Shown: positions 48,515 to 60,316 of the stretch, in pieces
Layout: every line of letters starts with the position of its first letter
How positions within the stretch are numbered: position 1 is the first letter of the stretch
Assembly: GCF_000001735.4 (NCBI RefSeq)
Contig: NC_003074.8
Location: 7,130,101-7,194,100 of the forward strand
Origin: Arabidopsis thaliana
Lineage: Eukaryota > Streptophyta > Magnoliopsida > Brassicales > Brassicaceae
Direction of reading: 5' to 3'
DNA: 64,000 nucleotides
Position numbers and translations under genes: made by a program
Notes under the pieces: generated by a model
What the model saw: only the letters and a program-made list of their open reading frames with translations
Database searches by the model: none
Told to the model about the DNA's origin: nothing

Positions 48515-50039
48515 GTCTCCTTGTTTATTTGATGTATCTTTAGTTTCATGTATATACTAGTGTACGCCAATATTATAGACGATTAAAAACTAATTCTTGT
48601 TTACGTATGAACAAAACGATATGTACTTTGTCATTATTATATTTTTTGTCAAAGATTGAGAATATTTATTTTTTTCGCATCATAGACACACAAACAAATG
48701 TTGTCTAATGATCTACCAGCCGGCTTGTATATCTAATTCAAATATCGGTCATGCATCATGCACTTCATTAGTATCTTATGTTTTGCAAAATACTGGCTAG
48801 ACTGTCACATATATCAGAATCGGTCACCGTCACCTTCTTCGTTATTGTCATACGGTTTCACTATGACAAAGTCCAAATTAGGTCAAATTTTAAGCGAACA
48901 TACGTAGCCTCTTACGTCATAGATTGCTGATGAAAAAGAGGCAAATTATTATAACAACCATCAAAGATTCGGTACTAACTTTACAAATTCACACAATTCG
49001 TATCTCACAATCTAAAAGTGCAATATGTCGTACATGTTTTGTAAGCTAGACAATAGTAAAATAATTATCCTGCCGGACTATAAAGGTTCGAGAACGTGGA
49101 CCGACTATATTTATATATCAATTAGCTATTTGTGGTGTTAGCCTAATGTTGCCTTCATCACGTTTTCTGTTTTTTTGTTGAAGGATTTTCAAATAGATGA
49201 ATTGACTATCATCACCTTGTCACGTTATAAACCATATATATTATCGTTAAACACTTAGTAGCAGTTCCCCACGAATTACATGTCTCCATCATTGACAAAT
49301 TTATATTTTTGTTTGTAAGAACACTTTTTCCTTCCTCAACAAATTCTTGTACTTAATACAGATATATACTTATAAATGTTACATCAAACGCTAGATAACG
49401 GAGAATATAAGCTAAAATGAAATTAATATATCTTGTTTCAGCTTCTATCGAAATTATTTTCATTAATGGACAATATAAAATTTGATCCTTATCTACTGTT
49501 TCTGTGAATTTGTGATTATCATCAGGCAAATGTATCATTAGGCAAATGTTTTTATCTAAATTAACACTTTTATTGGAAAACTACCAAAATACATTTAGGT
49601 TCACCCATCAAAAGTACTTTATGTTGTTATGTTATATATTGTGTGCTAACTAAAAAGATTACAATTTAGCAAATCTCAAGTTGATGTGTACATTTATAAT
49701 CTCCACTACAACAAGAAGGTGATCCACTTCTCTTGTATATCTTTATTTGTTCTTGCACGTACATAAAGAAATCAAACTGTTCAACTGCCATTTAGAATAT
49801 TAAAACCAACAAAATAATATTATAACAAGTAAATACTTAAACAATAATAAGAACAAAGGGCCAAAATCGTGCCAAACCTACAACATTCCTGACCTCTGCC
49901 TCCCCCACTATATAGAGGTCACATTTGAGAGAATTAGGCAAATAAAAATCTAAGAACCATTTTAATAGCTTCTCACATCTCTCTATTATAATATCAAACT
50001 ACTCTTCACCAGCCCTCTTAATTATCTAAGAAAGTCTCA
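48515..50039. other. AT-rich intergenic upstream of VUP-like gene
   Basis: No gene supported. The last ~130 bases hold a TATA box (about 49909-49916) and the leader of the next gene. Confidence 0.45.
49909..49916 (+). promoter_or_regulatory. TATA box of the VUP-like gene
   Basis: CTATATAG lies in a C-rich context about 125 bases upstream of the start codon at 50040. Confidence 0.5.
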
Positions 50040-50631
50040 ATGGAAAACTCAGCACTAAGCAACTGTGTGAGGCGAACAAATTTCTCTAATCAACAGAGAA
50101 CTATGCAAGAGGGTCTAGAAGAGAGTAGTTGGACAATGTACTTTGAAACAGAAGATGGATTAGGCCATTACGATGATTCTTCAATGATGTCAGACGCTGC
50201 TTCTCCTATGGGTTGTGTCGAAGAAGACACCGCTTCATCTCCTTCTAACAGAACCGAGGTTAGTCCAAGAATAAGACAATATATCTTACTATGTTCATGA
50301 TACATACATTGATACACACATTACACATACATATATAGGTTAGTCTAAATGGCTATGCTTGTCTCTTCAGGGTTACAGTGGAATGGAAGACAATACGATA
50401 GAAGAAAAAACCATGAACAATGGTAAGATTGAGGTAAGAAACTTCATGTTTTCTAATATATCTTTTCATAAATGAAAGTTATTTTGGCGGCTAACAAAAA
50501 TATTCATACGGGATTTGTAGGAGAAAATATTGAATAAAAATGGGATAAAGATTGAAGAATACTGCGCAGAATTGAAGAAGAGAGGACTTTGCTTAGTCCC
50601 TTTGTCGATGTTATCTAACTATATTGGTTGA
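50040..50631 (+). CDS. Small VUP/SOFL-like plant protein
   Basis: Three exons (50040-50258, 50371-50433, 50521-50631) encode 130 residues. Two conserved motifs are visible: ESSWTMYFE near residues 28-37 and DDSSMMSDAAS near 44-55. They recall the paired SOFL-A and SOFL-B boxes (WTMY and D-S-M-x-S-D-A) shared with the plant-specific SOB-FIVE-like and vascular-related unknown protein (VUP) groups. These are small, mostly nuclear proteins linked to hormone response and vascular or growth control; no enzymatic function is known. The last exon is Lys/Glu-rich and ends LVPLSMLSNYIG. From memory this is AT3G20557, a VUP member. The 3' flank carries four copies of a 28-bp repeat. Confidence 0.75.
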
Positions 50632-52081
50632 AACTTTGATTACTCTTTCAATCATATACATATTCTTTATTGTGATTATATATCTTCCTTTCTCTGATTA
50701 TTTTCTGTAAATTATAGAATGGACTAGTAAATGTAGTGAAAGTCAAATCAAGGGTTGCATCATGTATCGCATGTATGTATGTGTAATGGGTGTATCAATG
50801 TATGTATCATGTTTCCATGTGTGTAACAGTGTTAACATGTTTCCATGTGTGTAACAGTGTTAACATGTTTCCATGTGTGTAACAGTGTTAACATGTTTCC
50901 ATGTGTGTAACAGTGTTTTGGTACAATCAAGTACATATGTATTTTGGAACGCCTTTGTAATCCAATGATTGAATGATCCGGATTTAGAACACTTCATTAG
51001 AATTACCAACAACCTTTAGCCAAGTGGGTGTGTCACTCCTCGTGGTCTGATCTCTTGTCCTTGGAAGTTTTTTTTCTTTTTCTCTTTAGAGTTTGGATAT
51101 ACTTCTATAGAAAAATTTAACCGACTATAAATCCGTGAGATTCTAACCTATGCTTTACTACAAGTAGATCTTTTCGTGTCTGTGAGAAGGCTTCAATTTC
51201 TTCATCAAAGTCACCACAATGACCATCATGTTGTCCATCGATTTATTCATGAAAGATCTTTCGATTTATTGTTATCTCATATGTGTCAAAATGCTACTTA
51301 AACTTTGTCTTCAACCTCTCATATAATCCTTGTTGATCTACATTATCTATCTTGTTGTGGTATTGGGGAATGTCTTTATTTGTTATATCTTAAACTTTGG
51401 AATCTTTGAATCCTTGTTAATCTTTCTACTTGGATTCATTTGAAGGAATGAAATCAAGTATGATGCACACAAAAAAAAAAGATGTGCTTTAAGATCCAAA
51501 AGAATACATTTTCCATTGTTGGATAAATAGAAATCTTCGCAAAAAAAAATAAAAATCTTTGATTCAAGTTTAATGTAAGAAAGTCATCAAATTATTTGAA
51601 AAATGCTATTTACATGAAAAATGTTATAAAAAAAATTATTTTATTTAATTTATAGAGATTTTAAAGAAATATCTCAAAATTGCATTTTATCAAAAACATA
51701 TAGATTTTTTCTTAAGAATGTTACCTAAATTTAAGAAAGTTATTAAAATTTAGATTTTTTTCTTATTATTTGTGGTATTTTTTTCTTTAAAATAATATTA
51801 TTTTACAGAGTATCAGAATATAGTATTATTATCATTTTAATCAATTAATATATATATTTTTTTTTTAACCAAAAACCAAAAAAAAAAACTGATGACAAAG
51901 AAAAGGTAAGAGATTTGAAACGCAAAGCTTTCCTAACAGAGAATCACGAAATCACGACCGCATTAGAGAAGAAAGAGAGAGAGAGAGCTTTTCTTCTTCT
52001 TCTTCCGCTCACTAGATCTGCTCCCTCTCGCAGTCTCCTGGGTTTTGGCAAATTGCTTTTGATTCTTCTCGGGTGGCAGCT
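50632..52081. other. Intergenic between VUP-like gene and PDIL5-3
   Basis: Contains the 28-bp tandem repeat at 50808-50917 and then ~1 kb of AT-rich sequence with no recognisable gene. The final 180 bases are the purine- and CT-rich leader of PDIL5-3. Confidence 0.45.
50808..50917. repeat. 28-bp tandem repeat, four copies
   Basis: Copies begin with CATGTTTCCATGTGTGTAAC at 50808, 50836, 50864 and 50892. The first three are virtually identical and the last is cut short at CAGTGTT. Confidence 0.9.
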
Positions 52082-55000
52082 ATGGTTTCCTCCACCAAAC
52101 TCAAATCCGTTGATTTCTACAGGTGCGATCCTCCACATTTCCTCAATTCTCGTTGCCTAATTCAGTGCATTGCTTCGATATCTGCTGCTCTGATGCATGT
52201 TTATACATTTTTGATTGTGTGTGATGAATTACGCGTTTGATTGAGATTATTCGGAATGTTAGTTAAAGTATGCATTTTCAGCTGTCGTCGAATTCTGCGT
52301 TCGTTTTCGTATCCTTGATGATCTGTTTTTCTGGGGTGCCTCTTTTTTGGTTCAGGAAAATTCCGAGAGATTTGACGGAGGCATCTCTATCAGGCGCTGG
52401 GTTATCAATTGTAGCTGCTCTCTTTATGATGTTTTTGTTTGGAATGGTAAAATCCTCTTTGGGCTCTGTTGTTTATTTTTCCAAATATGATCTCTTTCAC
52501 CTCTCTCTGTTTGATCAAGTATAGTTTGAGTAAAGATATCATCTTTATCTTTTTTCAGGAGCTGAGTAGTTATTTGGAAGTTAACACTACCACAGCTGTT
52601 ATAGTTGACAAGAGCAGTGATGGTGACTTCTTACGCATTGATTTCAACATCAGGTTAGATATTTCTGCAGATAATTGGTGAACGGGTACTTTTGTTGTTT
52701 ATTCTTCTTTTTCCTCTGTTGATACAATCATAAAGATATGGTTTTCTTTTTTGAATAATTGCTGTGATATTTTTTCGAACTTTATTTTCTTTGTCAAATG
52801 CTTGATTGATAATAAAGAAATGGAATGGTTTTCTTTACAAGTTGACTGTTTTTGTTTCTTACCTATATGTAGTTTTCCTGCTCTTTCCTGTGAATTTGCA
52901 TCCGTTGATGTGAGCGATGTCTTGGGAACGGTATGTCTCTCTACTCACAACTCTCAGTCCCACTGTTAGAATGCATTTCTCTATAAATGTTTTGTGATTA
53001 TCATTCAAAAAGCAATAATGCAAAAGGAAAGGAAAAGCTTAAATCTTGACACTTTCTTCAGTATCAGAGAATGTATCTTTGCTTATGTGATATATGATAG
53101 ACTATTCGTGTTGGCATGTTGAGTTGGTTGTGCAATGATGATATGGATTTAATCCAATGTTTACTGATTCCATTTTATTAGTAATTGGCGCTATCAAAGC
53201 TAGGAAAAACTTAATAATGCTGTCCGGCTGTAATGAAACAAGAATAAAATTGTTTGGAAAGTTTTAATCATGTAGTTGAAATTTCAACCGTATCACCTAA
53301 TCCCTGAGTCCCCGTTTCAGTTGTGCAGTACATCCTATGTTTTATACTAAAAGCAAGACTGAGCGCCTTTAACGGAGTTATGATATATATACCCTCAGAA
53401 AACTAAATCTACTTCTCTGATGTTTAATTTTTCAGAATAGGTTGAATATAACAAAAACAGTTCGCAAGTTTCCAATTGATCCACATTTAAGGTCCACCGG
53501 CGCAGAATTCCACTCTGGCCTTGCATTACATAACATAAACCATGGAGAAGAAACTAAGGAAGAGTTTCCTGATGGTGCTATACCATTGACCAGTGCTAGT
53601 TTTGAAGCATTATCACATCAGTGAGTAGGCAGCTTCTTCTTTTTTTATTGTGCATGCATAAGAGTCCTGTCTGATGGTTTGAATATCGATTAACAAAAAT
53701 TGAATTTCTTTATGCAGCTTTCCAATATTGGTTGTTAACTTTAATGCACCATGGTGCTACTGGAGTAATCGTCTGGTAATTACTTATGCTTATAATCTTT
53801 CCAATTTTCTGAAGTTTTACTTTTCTTCTGGTATACAAGCACTAATGATCCAGTTGGGGATGTACTCATAATAACTTGTTTTTCCTGCTTGACCGAGTGA
53901 GAAAGAATCTTCCTGAATTCGTTATTGACTGTTATTTGTGAATATATTCAATCACGATATGTGGAATCATAGACATGTCATTTTATAGGGAAACTTACTT
54001 TCTTCATATTGCCTGTTGTTTTGTGCTAAAGGGGTATAGGGTTTGCTATTTTGTGTTACGAATTCTAGATGACAATAAACTTTTTGTTGAATAATACGCT
54101 CATATTATGTAGCTTTTATGGGTATTGTGTACCTCAATTCCTGTTTGACATTGAAAAAGTTGTTCATGTTTGGTTATGATGAGTTTCTTTTGTATTTTCT
54201 ACTATCTGCTTCAGAAACCTTCATGGGAGAAAGCAGCTAATATAATAAAACAAAGGTTTGTGTTAGAATCTTCGGCATTTTTATTAAGTTGTGATATTCT
54301 TAAGCCGCTGGCTGATAATGTTCTTTCTGAAACATCTTCATGTTAATATTCTGCTGCAGATATGATCCTGAAGCTGATGGCCGTGTTCTTCTAGGAAATG
54401 TTGATTGCACGGAAGAACCTGCGCTATGTAAGAGGTACTACGAAGTTGATGTTTTCCTCCATTTTCTTGTTTTTCTTATTTGATTAATGAGTCGTTTCCA
54501 AGAAGAGAAGAATTTGTGTTTGCACCTTTTTAATTCCTGCTGTTCAAGGATGCAATTCCAAGGGGAGCAGTGAATGTCGTTTGACTTAACATAAATCGTG
54601 GAATGTGTTTTCAGGAATCACATACAAGGCTATCCATCTATTCGTATTTTCCGCAAAGGCAGTGACCTTAGGTGAGAAAACATCTGATATGATGTTTCTT
54701 AGTTATACACAATTCGTCATTTCTTCTACTTAACCTTATGTATCCATGTGGCGACAAATTCGAGTTTATGTCTCCTAATTGTGTTCTCGGTACAGTCAAA
54801 TGTTGACACATGTGAAGTCATCACCGTAAATTTGTTCAAAATCTTAAATTTTTGCTTTTCGTCTTTTCCTCTCTAACTTCCTTTAGGTTAATAGACCATA
54901 TATCTGTTGGTGTAAATAATTTTATGAAAGTGTACCTGTTTCAATGTTTCCAGAGAGGACCATGGACACCACGAACATGAATCTTACTATGGAGATCGGG

Positions 55001-56290
55001 ACACAGACAGTATAGTTAAGGTAGACAAATCCAAATTTCGTTTCAGTATCAGGAATAAATGAGCCAACATTCACATTTATGTGTATGTGGTGTATTAGTC
55101 ACTTAGTTATTGAAAAACGTCTAGTTTGTCTATGGATTAAATATTATATACATGCACAGCATATCTTTGTGCTACGTTTTGAGTCAACAGAAAGCAGTCT
55201 AAAAGTTCATATAAGATTTTCTTTCTTCCAGATGGTGGAGGGACTGGTCGCACCTATCCACCCGGAGACTCACAAGGTGGCTTTGGATGGAAAATCCAAT
55301 GATACTGTAAAACATCTTAAAAAGGGACCAGTTACAGGAGGTTGTAGAGTTGAAGGTTATGTACGTGTAAAGAAGGTAAACCTCGGACTGAAAAGTGAAC
55401 ACTGAATGAATGTCCTGTAATTGATTTGTGGCATGTACTGAAATTTGTCTTTTGTATGTTTCAGGTTCCAGGAAATCTCGTGATCTCAGCTCATTCAGGA
55501 GCTCATTCATTTGATTCTTCTCAAATGAACATGTCGCATGTTGTTTCTCATTTTTCGTTTGGGAGGATGATTTCTCCTAGGCTGCTGACCGATATGAAGC
55601 GATTGTTGCCATATCTTGGCCTAAGCCATGACAGGCTGGATGGAAAGGCATTCATAAATCAACATGAGTTTGGTGCCAATGTCACTGTAAGTCCCAGAAA
55701 CCTTCATAGGAATTTAGAGTCTTGAACAATCGTCAAATTTTCTTTTACTGGCTCTCATCTAACTGTTTTCAACATGCTTTCTACAGATCGAACACTACCT
55801 TCAAACAGTCAAAACAGAGGTCATTACAAGAAGATCCGGTCAAGAACATTCACTGATAGAGGAATATGAATACACCGCTCACAGCAGCGTGGCTCAGACT
55901 TACTACTTACCCGTTGCGAAGTTTCACTTTGAGCTCTCTCCTATGCAGGTTCAGTCCTCATTTACACAAACAAGAGATTATCTCTCGAAAATGTCACAAT
56001 ATATATACTTTCCTCTTTATAATTACTCCTTGGTTGGTCTGTTTTTGCAGATCTTAATAACCGAAAACCCGAAGTCCTTCTCACACTTCATCACAAATCT
56101 GTGTGCCATTATTGGTGGTGTTTTCACGGTTAGTAATTTCTCAGTTACCTTGCGTCTTCATACCCGCATGGATTCAATGGTCATTTCTGATTTTACATGT
56201 GGATTTTTTCAGGTTGCCGGAATACTAGATTCGATTTTTCACAATACAGTAAGACTGGTAAAAAAGGTCGAACTTGGGAAAAACATTTGA
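52082..56290 (+). CDS. PDIL5-3: PDIL5-3, PDI-C type thioredoxin / ERV46-like membrane protein
   Basis: Fifteen exons (52082-52122, 52356-52446, 52559-52653, 52873-52930, 53436-53620, 53718-53775, 54215-54255, 54360-54434, 54615-54671, 54954-55020, 55232-55375, 55465-55686, 55787-55948, 56051-56128, 56213-56290) encode 483 residues. The N-terminus has the ERGIC-N layout: a short cytosolic segment with DFYRKIPRDLTEAS, a membrane span (~27-46) and a lumenal region. A thioredoxin domain follows (~150-260) with active site WCYWS, where the second cysteine is serine. The C-terminal half matches ERV41/46 cargo receptors and includes a second span (IGGVFTVAGILDSIF) near the end. PDI-C proteins cycle between ER and Golgi and are thought to act on cargo folding or retrieval. 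From memory this is AT3G20560. Confidence 0.92.
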
Positions 56291-56653
56291 TCGTCCACTG
56301 GAGGTTAGAATTTTCCATTAATATATAAAACCATAGAAGAACCTCAGACTGTTTACTTTGAATAGCTGATCTACACAGAAAAACTCAAAAAAAGAGAGAA
56401 TTTTTGTTTGACACAATCTTAGTTTCTTTATGGTTCTTGTTCTATTAAAATCCGCCTGGTTTTTCTTATCCTTCCATTACTATATACATATGACATCAGT
56501 AAAATACACACGAGTAGAACTTTTATTCATATACATGAAAAACAAATGGGGTAAAAAATCAAACAACAAACACCAATTGACACAAACTTGGATGAAGAGG
56601 GAAAGGGAAAAGACTCGATACAGAATGAAAAGGGAAGACAAAAGAGAAACTTC
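56291..56653. other. Intergenic between convergent PDIL5-3 and ENODL9
   Basis: 3' untranslated regions of two converging genes; nothing else is visible. Confidence 0.5.
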
Positions 56654-57353
56654 TTAGTGTAGGAATAGAGTGGAAGCTAGAGCAGCCCCAAGAAGAGCAG
56701 CGACAAATGATAAGGAAGAAGCTGCGCTGTTTGGAGTGTCTTCAGAAGTAGTAGGCGTCGGTGCTGGGGTCATCTCAAAGGTTCCCGAGACAGGTGGAGA
56801 AGGAGCGGATTCTCCTGAGGGAGCTGGGGCTGGGGACGGCGGTGATGATGCGGTGTTTTTGTTGCCGCTTCTATCAGCCATGACGATGACCACAAGCTTC
56901 TCGTTTTTCTTGCAGTTGTCTTTGTTTCCACTAATGAAATAGTATGGCCCAGAGTGGTTCAGCGTGACAGAAGTTTTGCCATCGGCGAATTTAGCGGTTG
57001 GTGAGTCCGTGTTGCAGCTGTCGTAAGCGTCTCTTGTGACTTGGAGCACTGAATCTTGGTTTGATTGGTAGACGAACACTGCATTGTATAAATTTGTGTC
57101 ATATGCGAAGAAACTAAGATTGCAGTTAACGAATCAAATAGTATCAATACAGTGTGAAAAACTTACACAGAGAGTCACCAATTTGGAATCTGCTCTGTTC
57201 TGCCCATTGACTGTACACTTGAGAACCAGAAGGGACGGTCCAACCTGTTGCACCACCGACCGTAAACTCTCTAGCGTAGGCTCGGTCAACGATCATAAGA
57301 AAACACAAGAGACCAAACCCACAAAGCATCATGCTCTTTAGGTTTCGTGCCAT
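56654..57353 (-). CDS. ENODL9: ENODL9, early nodulin-like arabinogalactan protein
   Basis: Two exons (57353-57167, 57078-56654) encode 203 residues. In order: a signal peptide (residues 1-27, ending AYA), a plastocyanin-like domain (28-~130) starting REFTVGGATGWTVPSGSQVY, a Pro/Ala/Ser-rich arabinogalactan spacer (SPPSPAPAPSGESAPSPP), and a hydrophobic C-terminal tail for GPI anchoring (SLSFVAALLGAALASTLFLH). Domain cysteines form a disulphide, but the copper ligands of true plastocyanins (His, Cys, His) are not preserved, so it should not bind copper. ENODLs act at the plasma membrane; ENODL9 is known from sieve elements. A TATA box lies about 95 bases upstream. From memory this is AT3G20570. 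Confidence 0.92.
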
Positions 57354-57962
57354 TTCGTAAGCTAAATAACAGAGATTTTAGAAAGGTGAAGGTGAATCTA
57401 GTGTGGTATAGGGTTTGATATGAGATGATGAAAGGCAAATGGGTTTATATAAAGGTGATGCTTTTTGATTTTGAGGAAATGTTGCAGAGAAGCTTTTTAT
57501 TGTCTTTTTTCAAATTCTAAGCAAAGCATAAATGCCAGAAGTGTTTCAGTTTTGGAATCTCATGTGACTTGCTTCTTCTGTCAATGGCTTTTGTTCTTTG
57601 CTTCAGAATCTTTGTGTTATATTTTATTATTACTTTTCGGATAAAGATCTTCAAGAACGAAGAGAGATTTCACAAAAACATCAAATCAAAGTACTAAGAT
57701 CTTCTTCATGCCAAAAAAAAGGCCAACACTAATCTGAGATTTTGGGATTACTAGAGAACAACATACACTTTAATACTTTTATAGACCAAACAAAAGTATT
57801 AATACAACATTGTCAATATTTTTCCAACTTAGATCAATCATATAACAATCTGCTCCTTTTGATCCTTCCTCTGTTCAGCAACATCATCAAAACACCAATC
57901 TTAAGAATTTGAAGATCAAAAAAACTGATCAAGAATGGTAAGTATAGTTATCTCCTCAGTAA
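57354..57962. other. ENODL9 promoter and COBL10 3' region
   Basis: Holds the ENODL9 TATA box at 57444-57453 and the COBL10 3' untranslated region. No extra gene is visible. Confidence 0.5.
57444..57453 (-). promoter_or_regulatory. TATA box of ENODL9
   Basis: TTTATATAAA, which reads the same on both strands, lies about 95 bases upstream of the ENODL9 start codon. Confidence 0.6.
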
Positions 57963-60316
57963 TTAATCCATCATTAGTGCAAAAGCCGCGATTGTTGCGA
58001 AAACAAAGGACATTGAGACACTGATACCGCGTCTATGCCCTGAGCTCTTCTTAGGGAAATGTTTTGGAAGCGCACATTCTTCTCCATTGAAGAAAAGCTT
58101 TGTTGGGAAACCGTCGCCTTCGGGAATATTCAGTCCTTTGATGTTTTTCTTGGTGAAGGAGATGACAGATTGTTGCTTTCCGGGCACGGGAGGGTCTCTT
58201 AATGGATTTGTTCCATTAACTTGACCTACAAGATAGTTCATACCAGGCAAGCCTTGGAAGATAACGGTTCGATTGCTTGGTGGAACACGTGTTCCATTAA
58301 AGGAGTAAACGTTTTCATATCCTGGACCTGCCTTTCCCATATCAATCGCCACAAACCAATCCTCAAACGCGAAATCTCTCCAATTAAAAACGGTTAACCT
58401 TGCGGTCCAACCATTTTTGTAATCCGTGCTAACGTGCCAGTTAATGCTGACTCCGCAGTTATCTGGACAAGGAAGTTTCTTTGGTACTGGCATGTGATTT
58501 TGTTTAGCCCAAGCTTTAGCTTTTAAGGTTCGGTTATCGAACGGAACAAGGAGAGCGTCAGGAGGGAGGAGGAGCGGGTTACTGTTAGCATTGCAAGTGT
58601 CGGTATCGATGTCATTGCATCCGCAAGCACAAGTGTTGCAAGGAACTGCAGAGTTGTTGTAAAATGCAGAGAAAGAGACACAACATCTTGAGGCTTGGGC
58701 TTTAGGCTTGGTTATGTTGCAGACCACTTGCCAGCTGGAGATGGCGTAGGTTACAGCCAGTAGACCGCTAGGATCAGGGAATTGAGACGGGTCAACACGA
58801 ACCGGTGGCCCGCATTTGTACTGAGGATTGAGAACACCGTCGATTTTCCAATGCTGAGGTGGGTATAGAGCTGTTCTGTTTAGGTCAGGAGGCAACTTGA
58901 AAACCTAACAAATTGAGAGAAAACAAAAACTTCAAAACCCGAAGATTTCTACGATCTCATAACATATTTTAAACGAAAGAGATGATTTACCTGCAATTGA
59001 AACATAGATCTAGATTTCGAAGGATCCATAATAGGTGGCAAGAGAGTTCCGTTTTTGCAACAGAAAGGTAACTTTCCTGTCATGTTATCTTCCTTCTTCT
59101 CAGGAGGCAAATCGGAAATGGCTGGTTTTCTCTGACAATTCATGACCTGGGAGAAATCTAAGTCTTTGTAATACTGTCCAGCTTTGCTATAAAGGCATTC
59201 CGATGGATCTTTCTTATGAGTGTAAGCTCCTCGCATAGTGTTTATAAACTCTCCTCGCATCCATTCAAAAGTCAGGTTCCAACGGTCTAACCGCCCGAGA
59301 GGATTATCATTGTCGATGGTCACTTGGGCTAAGTAGTTGCTGTCGAATGATTGCAGAACATCGTAGACTATGTTCAGGTCACCGTACCTTCTCGGTGCAA
59401 ACTTTGTCTTTAGTCCGATCTTGTTCTTGATCTTAGGGTTTCTCTTGCAACACACGTGCATACTACCTCCTGCGCAAGATAACAAAACACACCGTTTTGA
59501 ATATCACATTCACCACATCTTTTTTATTTTTGTTTGACAATTATATTAGGGAGTGTAAATATTTAATGATTTAACCTAAATTGATTCATAAACTGCAAAT
59601 GCAAACGCAATTTTTTTTTTACGTTTTGCATTGCGTTCATAATTTCCCTATAAATAATATTTTGATGATAAAAAATATAAATTAGTTGCGTTTGAAACGA
59701 TTTGAGTATTGATCTAACCTTTTCTTTTAGCGGCGGGACATTCCCAACCATCGTTGGTGAGCTTAATAGTTCTTGGCATGGGCGTGACCGCTTTTGAAAC
59801 CCCAAAAAGAGTTCCTGTGATCTCGATATTCGCAGATATCTGAGTGAAATCACCGGCTGTTTCAATAGAGGTTTTTAAATCCATGTTTGGCGATCCAACG
59901 AACGTGGTTCCATTGCTCGCGTCTAGAGGATAATCTCCGTCCATAGGAGTCGCACCAGTCGCGGAAACGATCAGTTCTTTGTGACGGAACCCTATGAACA
60001 TTTGCCATCCCTTAAGCTCTTCCCTACCCGCGTTTACAATCATCGCAGTCGATTTAAACGCCCATGATTGGGCGGTTACATTCTTCACGTGCGGGTACTC
60101 TCTTTCACGGCTACCAAAGTTGTAGCTCATGAAAATACCGTTACAATGTGCCATCTCCGGCGGTGGCTCAGCTCCTCCTCCTCCATCCTCGCCCGGCATT
60201 CCATAATCTTGGCCGTTGGAAAGAAAAAGAATTGATGATAAGAAAATAAATAGACTTAATGAATAGCGTACGTCCCAAGGTATCTTCATCCCCGTTTTAA
60301 CGTCAATAGCCCTCAT
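57963..60316 (-). CDS. COBL10: COBL10, COBRA-like GPI-anchored protein
   Basis: Three exons (60316-59719, 59469-58991, 58904-57963) encode 672 residues. The first ATG of the frame is 60316; a TTG opens the frame slightly upstream, and a second ATG at 60289 would start MKIPWDVRYS just before the signal peptide. The protein has a signal peptide (to ~NGQ), a long N-terminal extension typical of the COBL7-11 subgroup, then the COBRA domain with the conserved Cys-rich block CCVSFSAFYNNSAVPCNTCA followed by CGC. It has many N-glycosylation sites and a hydrophobic C-terminal tail (VSMSFVFATIAAFALMMD) for GPI anchoring. COBRA proteins bind cellulose and orient microfibrils; COBL10 guides pollen tube growth. 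From memory this is AT3G20580. Confidence 0.92.

Noticed and set aside
51100..51480. Possible decayed gene upstream of PDIL5-3
   Set aside because: Short stretches looked protein-like in one frame, but I could match them to no family and the frames are broken.
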